Below, one piece after another: positions 54,236 through 64,000 of a DNA stretch of 64,000 nucleotides. The stretch is taken from the NCBI GenBank assembly GCA_009869945.1, contig WIXG01000076.1, positions 186,001 through 250,000 on the forward strand, written 5' to 3'. A program made the position numbers and the translations under genes. The notes beneath the pieces are model-generated. The model worked only from the letters and a program-made list of their open reading frames with translations. It did no database searches and was not told the origin of the DNA. Position 1 is the first letter of the stretch. Each line of letters opens with the position of its first letter. This DNA is from Mesaphorura yosii (lineage: Eukaryota; Arthropoda; Collembola; Poduromorpha; Tullbergiidae).

Positions 54236-57200
54236 TTATTTCGCATTTCCCACGATAGAATGCGACATCCACGGAATTAACGAAGCGGTAACAAAGAGCA
54301 TCGTCATCGGAAGGACTAAACAGTTCTGGCATGATAAAACAGAGGACTCTCTTTCACATTACGTCGTTGTTGCAGTGCGAGTCGAAGTTGAGACTCTGTT
54401 GAGAATTGATACGAATAGTCATTCTTTCCCGTCGCTACAAAAAAGGTTGGGCAGCAACACGGGAATTAAGTACTTAATTTGAGAAAACTTCTTCAAAATG
54501 TGTTTTGGGGTCTGCTGAGACCATAAAATTTTAGCCGTGTTTAAATGTTAAATGTCCTATGACCTTTATGAAGGTAATGAATCACAGTGATGATCTCAGC
54601 AAGACGAATACAGATGCAGCACAAAGTGGAGTCAGGACTTTTGTCGTCAAATACGCTTAAAATTAACCCTGTAATTAACACAAGTCCGAATACATGAGCG
54701 GATTCTTGGTGATCTATTCGGGAATTGCAGAAACAGAGCTAGTTGCAACGAATGTCCATGGATGTCGAGTTCTAGTATTTTAGTTCCTTCGGTCGATTTT
54801 CACGTCTAAAATGAGCAATTATGCTTTTATTATGAAGAAGGCGAGGTGCCCACCACATTGCTCATACAGAGAGGACTTGATGCAAAAATTCACCCGCCGA
54901 CGGTGTCTCAAAATGTAGAAGTATTGTAGGGTGTAAATAATATTGATTAACTTTTGACATACTGCACTAAAAATGGAACCGAAGAATTCGGACGACACAT
55001 GCACTGTAATGAAACCTGGACCAACACGGCACCCTCGGTTGGCGTCTGTTCGTGCATCAGTTGCTGATGCTGATGAATTTTTAATGAAATTAGAGGGACG
55101 CGGCTTTATTGCAGTAATAACTCCAGATGATCATGCATTCGGATGTTAGGAAGCTTGTTGCTTCTTTCCTTCCTGCTGTTGTCTGTCACCAGTTTGGTTT
55201 CATGCACCATAAATAGTCGGCCCGTGCACACATCAGCCGATCGTGTATCTATCAAGATCCCATTGTGGTGCACGTCGTGTCAACATTACTAATGCTAACA
55301 GAAACATAGGAACCATGTCTCCCAGTGCAACGCAATCACTCGTTTTTTTTTCGTTCGTCAAGGTACTCTCGACACCAAACGCGACTCGTATCCGCACAAA
55401 TAATTCTGTTGCGTGATGTAAGACCATTAAAAAGGCACACCCCTTCAATTTACAATGGCATTCGAAAATTGATAAGGCACACATGCCAAGATTCAAAGGG
55501 ATACATTCACAAACAGCACACAAATGTGTGGTGCTTGGCTCTGGCAAAAGTTGTCATTTGTTCTTCTCAATTTAACAAAACTACAAACACGAAACACGAC
55601 AGACGCACTTATTTTATTTGGCCCTTAATGTGACTGCCTGAGCATTCATTCAATGTTCTGCACGCGGCTGATGACATATGGAAAAATGTGAATGCATTTC
55701 TTTTGAATTAACGCTGTATTTGATTTGACGGACAAACGTGGCTTGTCTTGGCACTGAATGCACACTCGACACTCGAACTATTCGTAGGTATTTTAATGAA
55801 TTTATGCTGATTTGAAGATTCATACTAGCATTTCAAATGATTTCAAAATTCAAGTGTGCTGAACATTGGCAGTAATGGTTACCCGAAGAAAATTTAAATT
55901 GTGTAAACCAAGCGACAAGCAGAACTCGAGGTGTATCGCAAATCACATTACCGTGTGAAAAGTGAACATGCTTTCGATTTACTTGTACACTCTGCGAAAT
56001 GAAACAGTGGAAATGCGTTATGAGATTATGCTAACGTACATAAAGTCTGTGTAGTGCAGTGCGGACGCAGGGACTTGAGTTTAGGAAGGGATGTTTAATT
56101 TGTACAGTTCGAAATTAGTCTCTCAACAGGATGAACCTCAGTTGTCATTAAATATTCACGTATACGAGTTTTTAATGTCCCTTTGAACTCAGTCTCGGGT
56201 ATCTGTTTGTATTGATAAAATATGTTCGCAACACGCAAGGGATAAATTGAGACCCGGAATGCTCATAAGTGTGAATCCTGAATTCCTTCCTCTTCCCCGT
56301 CGGGCGGTTGAACCGAACTTAGCCTGAAGTTCATGACCGTAACGAAGAATTTAAAGAGGAAGAGGAACTCAGTGATGGATGTACATAATGATGAGATGAT
56401 AGGAAATATTGAAACAGGCAATTGGATATGGCTATAAATCACATCAAATGTTGTGCATATAAAGGAAGTACTAAAATATCGAAATTTTGTCATCCCGTAT
56501 CCGATCGGAGTTGAGAGAAGGTCCTGAACCAGTGCTGTGTTGTGTCCGTGCTCAAATCGTCCACTGCACCGTTTTCATTCCGAATTCAATGATTTATTAC
56601 AGCTCTCTAAATTATTCATACATCTCATAAACATTGACGGAAGGAAGGCTGCTGAATCTGATATTATGAGGATAGTTAATTCGACAAATGAAGCTTGCTT
56701 TGTGTCTACTGAAAATTCTTCAGCTTGAAGTGCTGATGAAGGACGAGAAATACGAAACCTGGAGTGAAATCCTGCGCCCGGAAGAAACAATGGATAGCAT
56801 TGGTTAATGAAAAATGAAGCTAAAGCTAAAAAGTTGCGTAATCTAAGAATCGAGCTCAGCATCTGAGCCTGGGCCTGAGCTGGTCGAAATAGAAGCCGGT
56901 CGGTCAGAAGAAATCAAGGCAATAAATAACTACAACACGGCTCACTAGGCATTGTACGAAATATGCAACGCCAGTATGAGGAATACGATGATGAGATATG
57001 AGATTGTATTGAAGAGACTTTTAGATCACCAGCAAAGCCACGATTATTCCAAGCAGAGACGACCAGCGAGTGTATAATCGGAGTCGAATTTACAATAATG
57101 ATTCTGTACAACAATTAAAGATGAGGAGATAAAACTCACAATCTGAAAGGGTTAAATTCCGAATGATCACCATCACCCCATGACATCAGACATCGCATCG

Positions 57201-60200
57201 CATGGCCAGATGGACAAATATAAAAGTTGGGCGTAGCAAGAAAGCGTTGCGCGCTGGAGAGTAAAATCAGTCGAGGGAGATGATGCATGATTACACGTAA
57301 TAGAATAATAATTTACACCTGGACGCCACGCGTTTACTCTTTTCTGGACTGAGCATTCACTTTCTCGCACCCTCACCCACTCATCATCCGAGAGCAGCGG
57401 CATAAAATATGATTATTATTGTAACATCACATGTAACAATGCATTAACCAAATATTATTACTCTGGACCTTTTGTTTCCCATCAGCAGCTCTCTTCCTCG
57501 TCGTAATTATAAACTCAGTCAGCAGTCATCAATTCCGACCAACTTCGTAGCCCCATGCAACGCATCGTCTGCCGTTGCCTCAAAATTGGTACTCCGTAGC
57601 AGACTGGGAGTTTCTGATGATCATTTTCATAGACTGAACCAACTGACCGCGTACAACAGGGCGGCAGTAAAGACAGCAGCTGAGACCGAGACCACGATCA
57701 CGATGATGACTCAAGCCGAAATTGAAACACAAGCTCGTGTGTAATTTCGGATGCTCACCAATGTCATTACTTCACGGATTACTTCGGATGCGGTTTCCAT
57801 TATTAGAAGCGAGCTTTTATTTTACGAGTTCCAAAGTTCCAATGGTTTCACCCGGACCGAGTTGCTGCCTGCGGTTCACGGGAATTGGTACACGGCACAC
57901 ATGTGCAATGTGCACTACGAAGATCGATCAAAAATTCTTCCCAGATCAAATTCTGTGGCTAGTCATTTCCGTTCCTAATGTTGCATTTCGAATTAAAAAA
58001 AGATTGCTCTCCGCAGCTCTGGCTCCTGGGGTCTCGCTTCTCGCATTTGAGGGGATTTCTCAGCACAAAGGACCACACAGTTGAGCAGCTTGTGTTTGAT
58101 TCGGTAAAAAAACACGGTGACAATGATTATGATTGAGTAGATTGTGATTTACATATTTCACATAAACGGACGAACGTATTTTAGTCATTACCGAATCTCA
58201 ATCCGATTCCGTGTCATGTAATCTAATTATTACACGTTTACTGATCACAGGGGCAAACTTCCGACCATGATTGAGTGGACAACCTTTCATTCATTCGGGC
58301 TATATGTAACTGATTCAGGAATCAAAGGGGTTCGCCCTTCTCGCGATAGGATACACCGAATTAAAAACGGCTCACCGTCAGATTCAATATTTATACTTCG
58401 TTTCGGCAAGTACACGTCGAACAATTCACTGCGTGCAGTTCGCTAGCTCGCTTCCGCTTAAAACACCACTCTTTAACCGCATCATGATTCATGAATGCTT
58501 GATGCGCTGTATCACAAATCCACATTTGTTTTGTGGTGTGGCTCACCTTGTGCATTGCATTGTCTCGCTGCTCACTTTATGTGATCCGGGATTTAGGCAC
58601 AGGGGCAGTGAAACACAATCATTCATTAATATTTCATTTCTACTCTGAATCGCTGATTCATAATTTTTTATCTGAGCAGTTCGTGCCATTGTGAAATAAT
58701 GCAATTACCGTTTGTGCACTAAGAAATTAGTAACAATGAACATCTGAGTGCGTGCGGAATAACGTAATGGGTCTCACTTCGCCTCGCCTTGCCAGACCGT
58801 AGCCCATTCAATTTTTCCGTGCAGTGGTAATTATTCATCACACATGCCATTGCCTGCCACCATGAAAGAGAGGACATGAGACATCTCAGACTCGAACCGT
58901 ACGCACAAATGCCATGTTCATGCTCAATTCATGCTTTATGATAATTCTGTTGACTGAGTTTTAATAGAGCAGGTGAAGAGATCACCGTGTGGCTGGCCCG
59001 CACCCGCGCTAGGCACTTTGTGTCATTTCGTGTCCAAAAATAACACTGCTGGTTCTAACTTCGAATGATGGTGGGTTCATTTGTTCGTAATGCAATAATT
59101 GAGCACACACTTTCATAGCAATATATTCAAAATTAGCCTGTGAGTTGACAGAATACAATGTAATCATAATTCAAAGGGAAGGTGCAGCGACAAAATAATT
59201 CACAAAATATTCTGGGTAATTTGGAAAGTACATAAACAAGTAATTGCTCTATTCGGCCAGCCCATATCGGATGTCAAAAGCTGCTGCACGTGCTGTGCGT
59301 CGATGGTGACGCCTCATTGCCCAGTTGGAGTTCGTATTTACTGCGACTTGTGCATGTCAGTTCTTGCAGGCAACTTCGATTGTTGACCGGGCATTGTTAC
59401 TCCGAGATCCCGACTCCGGCAGAGCTCTGCTTACAATTTAGTATGACTTTATTATTTGACCCAAATTAAGTCATTATCAATTATTTACTGAGCGAAGGAA
59501 TACGCAATTACTCTCTTTGAAAAAGTTGGAGCACCAACTCGTATCATTTTACTAGAGTGATAAAAATACGATCCCGATAGCTTGTTAAGTTACGTGTGCG
59601 TAACTTTGCATGAAAATCGCCCTCTCAAACTTATCTGGCGCGACGTCTGAAGTCCGGGCCGGCTATCTAACCGGCTTAAGTAAATACTTTTAGTGTGAAT
59701 TTATAATCAGCAAACAACGCAGAATTGCGACATCAGCAAAGCCGAACTCGTCGACAGGTTTCAACTCGTCGGTTTCAAGGTATTGGAACTGGGCTTCGAT
59801 GCCAAATTGCAAATCTCGATATCCGAAATTTTCCGGAGACATTAAATCGCAATTAAACTTCAAATCGCATTAATTATTTTCTTTTGTGTGGTCTGGTCCG
59901 GGCTTTTGCTTTTCCATTTCGAATCATGGCAACCCTTTTAAATCGATGTGCCCATGATGAGTCACGTGTCACATGATTTGAAGAAAGGTGCACATAAATG
60001 AACGGGGGTGGTTCAAACGCAAGCGTCGTGGTGTCGTCAGTGTGCACCCCGCGCTCGTAGCTTTTGTTTATCTGGCATTGCACTCATTTTCTTGAACTCT
60101 TGTGGAAGAGGTTATTGTGATCTGGCTGCACTCGTCAGAAGGTTTGGCAGGCGAAGGGACATTTAAGTCAGTGAACTTTCCAAACTTGCGAAATTCATCT

Positions 60201-60410
60201 CTGGATCGTCCAGGTCATCGTCTTGGGTTGTCCGTTGCTAGTGTAACGCCTGTACTAATTCTGCTCAAAAACTTCGAATTCGGGTTCAACAATCCTTAAT
60301 AAAACGGAAAACTTGGGTATTGCCGAATATCCTTAAGCAATGGAACATCGTTCAATCATTCCATCAGTTGACATCGCTCGGAGCACTTCAAATCTGTGGA
60401 TCATCTTGAT
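54236..60410. other. Intergenic region between SoxD and the kinase inhibitor gene
   Basis: No recognisable gene on either strand. An open frame at 57472-57744 follows an acceptor-like run (TTTCCCATCAG) and ends in a stop. It is Thr/Ala/Glu-rich at its end but shows no domain, and no partner exon is visible. The rest is AT-rich non-coding sequence. Confidence 0.45.
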
Positions 60411-60712
60411 TGCATCTTTCTGCGAATCTGCAACCGATATTGGATAAGAAATCCTGCGAGTCCTGCGAGAAAATTGGTCCGAAATTGCTTATCAGTGACA
60501 CTATCAGCGACGCCTCCCTCTTTAAACTAACTCCAGAAGTCTACGACTGGACAAAGCCGCACATTTTGCTTTTCTGGAGTCCGAACGTAAGTCTAACATC
60601 CATTATTAAGAACCAAGAAGTATTTCGGCATTCCTTTAATGATCCATTTGTGTATGATGTCCTTTAGGAAACGAACGAAGAGGCAATCAGAAGTCAAGAA
60701 GATCATTATTGA
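60411..60712 (+). other. Possible short gene fragment: two exon-like pieces around an 81-base intron
   Basis: An open frame that includes the stretch LTPEVYDWTKPHILLFWSPN ends at AAC|GTAAGT (donor at 60587). An acceptor, TCCTTTAG, ends at 60667, and the frame continues for 14 codons (ETNEEAIRSQEDHY) to a TGA at 60710-60712. The intron length matches SoxD introns. The upstream limit is unclear: the frame is blocked by TGA at 60407-60409, and the only decent acceptor is CTAACTCCAG ending near 60537. No family is recognised. It may be the tail of a small gene, a decayed copy, or chance. Confidence 0.25.
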
Positions 60713-61660
60713 AGCGTCCGACCAGCAAGCTTAATAAGAGGCTAAACATTCATTTTCATGGTACCGATCTTCTGACAAAGCGTTTTTTGAAGTCATATTA
60801 GGGAAATATTCACCAAGTGGGCATAAGAGTAAGTCAGGGTTAGAATCTTCATTGGAAATGGAGCCCCGGATTTGAATTGTCTTTATGATTTGTGTAGATT
60901 GGAAACGGAGAGCAAGTCTCCGTGCGTGCCTAAACTAATTCCAGCCGGTGCATCAACGGTTCCTTGCGTAACAACCCAACTCAACTGACGCGTGAAGAGA
61001 AAACATAGGCCTCAGACATTGGTTTGGGCAAGATTTTGTGGCATCATTTGCATGATATGCTGACTGGAGACAGACGAGAAAAGTAAGTTTAACAGGTGAA
61101 TTGTCCAGTAAAGGTAATAAAAAATGATGCTCCATTATCTAGCAAGGGCCTCTTCAAATGCTGATTGAGTACTGCACTCCAATTCCCCAACGGTTACTTT
61201 TTTGTGCAGTTGATGACTAAATATCAGTACTGGTAGTGGATAAAGCAGCTTAGAGTAGGATTCTCGTATACCATTGCTCAATCCCCTTCCCGAGCATTAT
61301 TTTTCAGTAACGCAACTGGCTTGAGCAACGAGTTAGGATGGTCTGTCTGGAACAACTCCTGTGGCTGATGCTCAAGCCTTCGAATGTACCACTTACTACT
61401 CATTGCATGTAACTGAAAACCAACGGACAAAACATAATTTCGTCTCGTTTACATTCTCATGTGCTCCCGAGTTCCATCAGCCTCATATCTGTCCGTTTTT
61501 CAGTTTCGACTTTCATTCGAGCTGTAGAGTAGGACTGAAACAAACGTAACCAAAATTCCCTAACACCAAAAACTAATTAGAACTGCGTAGGCTTTACTTT
61601 TGTAACTGACGCACACGTTTCTCTGACCGTTTTTTTTCTCTAGTTTTATTGTGACGTGAC
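60713..61660. other. Short gap upstream of the kinase inhibitor leader
   Basis: No gene is recognised. This stretch would contain the kinase inhibitor promoter if the leader exon ending at 61740 is real. No clear TATA box or E2F-type site was read. Confidence 0.4.
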
Positions 61661-61838
61661 TCGGAGACTCGGAGAATTCAGCAGAACTTGCCTTAGTCAA
61701 CTTGAGAAATGTGCGACTGACGCCCTCAACAACAATCAACGTAAGTTTGTCCGTTAATGAAGCTTGGTTTGATGTGAGACGCAGCAAGCACTTAACTAAA
61801 ATGAGCAAATAATTACAATTTTCCGTATTTGTTTCCAG
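61661..61838 (+). other. Probable 5' leader exon and 98-base leader intron of the kinase inhibitor gene
   Basis: A strong donor, CAAC|GTAAGT, starts at 61741, and a good acceptor with a pyrimidine tract, TTTCCAG, ends at 61838. The implied 98-base intron matches the short introns of the neighbouring SoxD gene. The exon after it, from 61839, is open to the ATG at 61929 but has no earlier in-frame ATG, so both pieces read as leader. The 5' end of the leader exon is not visible; 61661 is a nominal limit. A tiny upstream frame, ATG-Cys-Asp-stop, lies at 61709-61720. Confidence 0.5.
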
Positions 61839-61928
61839 GGTAAACGTTCCTGCTACAAAGTACAGACTTGTTTGGCTATCGCACATTTTTGTCCTTGTGA
61901 TAAGACAATTGCTTCACTTTGTACTTCA

Positions 61929-62586
61929 ATGAGACACGAAATTATGGATTCATTATTGACAGAAGAAAAAGGAAGCATGTCTGTTCAAAACTCCCCATTC
62001 TGTAGACGACTCAGAACTGAAGAGCCAATTCTCAAAAAGCCAAGCACGAAGAAAGTTGCTGCTCGCTGCCTGTTTGGAGTTCCTGATCCTGTCGAATGCA
62101 AAACTATTGCAAATAGCGCAGCAGAGTTCAGCATGTTTGCGTTCAAGAGTCGATGGTCATTCGATCCACTGACTGGAGAACCCGTCGATGACGCTGATAA
62201 AACGCTGGATGCAAATTCCACTATGGAAGTCAACTCTGACCGTAACATTTACAAGTGGGAGCCAGTATTCAGTGAAGAATTGATCCAAGACGCAGGTGAG
62301 AACCAAGCAGACACGCCAAAGGCTGATTCTGCTTTGTTGCGAATCATCCCGGCGTCAGAGTCCAGGGATGCAGAAGTCATGTCTCTCTCAACAACAGACA
62401 CCACTATTCCGACAGCGACAATTTCTACCATCCACATGATAGAAGTTCCATTGGAATTACTAGAAACATCGACCCATGAAGACTTCCTCAATTTAAGTAC
62501 CGGTAGCTGTGGTTCACTGGAAACAGTGAGCCCGAGAGATTCAAAGTTCAAGTCACCCAAGTCAATGAAACAATGCAGAATTACCG
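61929..62586 (+). CDS. cki-1: Cip/Kip-family cyclin-dependent kinase inhibitor (p27/dacapo/CKI-1 homologue), first coding exon, 3' end not found
   Basis: Inhibitors of this family bind cyclin and CDK together in the nucleus and hold cells in G1. The exon gives 219 codons plus one base. Visible parts: residues 46-50 RCLFG, the RxLFG cyclin-docking motif (nematode CKI-1 has a similar CLFG); a polar helix-like linker (51-75); WSFDP (76-80), matching WNFDF of p27 that lies on the CDK N-lobe; and YKWEPV (108-113), matching YEWQEV. The C-terminal part is Ser/Thr-rich with SPR and SPK sites and ends QCRIT at a CCG|GTAAGA donor, where a PCNA-binding motif would be expected to continue. The first in-frame ATG is 61929 (MRHEIMDS); a second Met at 61944 is an alternative start. 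The open frame runs on to a stop at 62610-62612, but the strong donor and the incomplete motif favour splicing. Odd points: an insert of about 18 residues before YKW and no PEFY-type ATP-site motif after it. Confidence 0.85.
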
Positions 62587-64000
62587 GTAAGAAAACATTT
62601 AATCGAATATAGTCTCATATAAGCATCGGGCTTGATGTAACTTGATTTTCGCTCACAACATAAAAAACATTGCAAATTGGCTCAGAGGAGCGGGAAGTAA
62701 GGTGATAGTCACTTGAGATAAGATTCGCGTGAAATGCCCCGCCTGACTTCAACAGTACTTTGTAGATTTTAGCATTGTGGTCAAGTGCACACTTTGTTGC
62801 GAATTCCTGTGCATGCAAATGTTAACAAAGATCAACAGCAACAGGGCGATTAGCGCTAAAGCTAGAGTTATGTTACGCACGGGCAAGGCAAACACGTTCC
62901 TAATTCAGTCAATTGAGTGATGACACTGGCTTAGTGTGCATTTGTGGGCAAGCATGTGATCGGAATGTTGGCAATGCAAATAGTAGAACGATTTGCAAAT
63001 CTCACACAATCGCATCCTAAGTCCGATATTGCCACTCATTTTAGGAGGGAAGAGTCATTTTGTGAAGAGAAGAGGCTGCTGCGACTGCGATATGCGATCT
63101 TTCATGAAGCACGAATCTCATGTGGCATGGCACAATGGCAGGTAGCTCTTGTTCCCGTAACCCAGCCAGTGAGTCGTAGTATCAGGAAGGAAGAAACAAA
63201 AGAGAAAAGAAGCAGCTCTTTTTTTGCCGTGATTGAAGTACTCGACCTTGTCCCAGTCCCACCAACTCGTTCTTTGTGTTTTCGCACACCTTTTCTTTTC
63301 TTCTGGAAAGTGTGCCAAACGGTCAACCGGTGAGTCTGCGGAGCAGGCACAAAGAATGTGTAAATTACGAATTATGCCTGCACTTTGTGACGTGTATGTG
63401 AGCACCACCGCGATTGGTAACTTTTGACTTCGAGTTCACATCTGCGATGAGATATCATTCATCATTCAACGAGAGAGTGGAACGAGTGCGAAATAAAGGA
63501 AAAGCGGGCAATATTGCTGATCCTCATTGTCAGTTAGAGGACAGGTTGCGCGGATCTGTGACTAACATCTCTTACTGTCCTGATTGCGTAATTATCTTTC
63601 TCATTTCGCCCGCGAACTCATCTTTCTTATGTACAATGACCATGAGCGATTCTGTAGATTTGCGTTTACAAAAATATCTTTGAGTTGAAATTCCACGTGT
63701 AGCGAGCTGGACTGTCCTTGGTCTGGTCTCCGGTGAAGAATACTCTGATATCTGTTCTGAACATTTTGATACAGCCCGCTGCCGCTGCCCTTGATCGTCA
63801 TAAAATTAATGTGACTGTCTCATGTTTCGCTATCAAGAGCGGCGAACCACAAAGACGCAACATCTAGTCATGTTCAAGACCACGTCCACGTTCAAGTAAA
63901 GGAGGTTCAGGTTCAGGGTGCTTATTCATTAAATTATTATTTTAGTTTGATATTTCGTTACTTGTTTCTCTGCCACATTAATTTTAATTTTAGTTCAGTC
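62587..64000 (+). other. Sequence downstream of the kinase inhibitor exon, probably intron
   Basis: I looked for a following exon that would begin with two bases completing an Asp codon and then two aromatic residues, as PCNA motifs in this family require. AG|ATT candidates exist after 62766 (continuing Asp-Phe-Ser) and after 63657 (continuing Asp-Leu-Arg with a near stop), but neither is convincing. The open frames on both strands around 62944-63430 overlap each other and show no motif. The last exon probably lies beyond the window. Confidence 0.4.

Noticed and set aside
61872-61928. Kinase inhibitor frame extended upstream of 61929
   Set aside because: The frame is open but has no ATG before 61929 back to an in-frame stop in the probable leader exon; read as 5' UTR.

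Overview
This is a eukaryotic, animal genomic window: AT-rich and gene-poor, with short introns flanked by GT..AG next to one very long intron. Two protein-coding loci can be supported, both on the + strand. The first is a complete SoxD-group transcription factor gene (homologue of SOX5/SOX6/SOX13, fly Sox102F and worm egl-13), with nine coding exons spread from 33313 to 53061. The second is the 5' part of a Cip/Kip cyclin-dependent kinase inhibitor gene (homologue of p27, fly dacapo and worm cki-1), from 61929 to at least 62586, with a probable non-coding leader exon just upstream.

The HMG-box extension of the SoxD protein and the cyclin-binding motif of the kinase inhibitor look protostome, most likely ecdysozoan. 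The RCLFG motif recalls nematode CKI-1, while the sequence after the HMG box recalls insect Sox102F. I cannot decide between a nematode, an arthropod and a smaller ecdysozoan phylum, and the species is not recognised.

Layout. 1-33266: about 33 kb with no recognisable gene; a few exon-like pieces are noted (15365-15443, 32392-32445, 32868-32924). 33267-34509: the first two coding exons of SoxD. 34510-51085: a 16.6 kb intron with no recognisable gene inside. 51086-53061: seven closely spaced SoxD exons carrying the Q-rich region, the CtBP-type motif, the HMG box and the C-terminus. 53062 to about 54235: SoxD 3' UTR. 54236-61660: intergenic, holding a possible short gene fragment near 60411-60712. 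61661-62586: kinase inhibitor leader, start and first coding exon. 62587-64000: probably intron of that gene; its next exon was not found with confidence.

SoxD factors and Cip/Kip inhibitors both act in cell-fate choice and cell-cycle exit, but nothing in the sequence shows that the two genes are co-regulated. The long gene-free flank and intron fit a developmental regulator with a wide cis-regulatory territory; that is inference. No tRNA, rRNA, CRISPR array or recognisable transposon was found. Most other open frames are short, overlap on both strands and look like chance.
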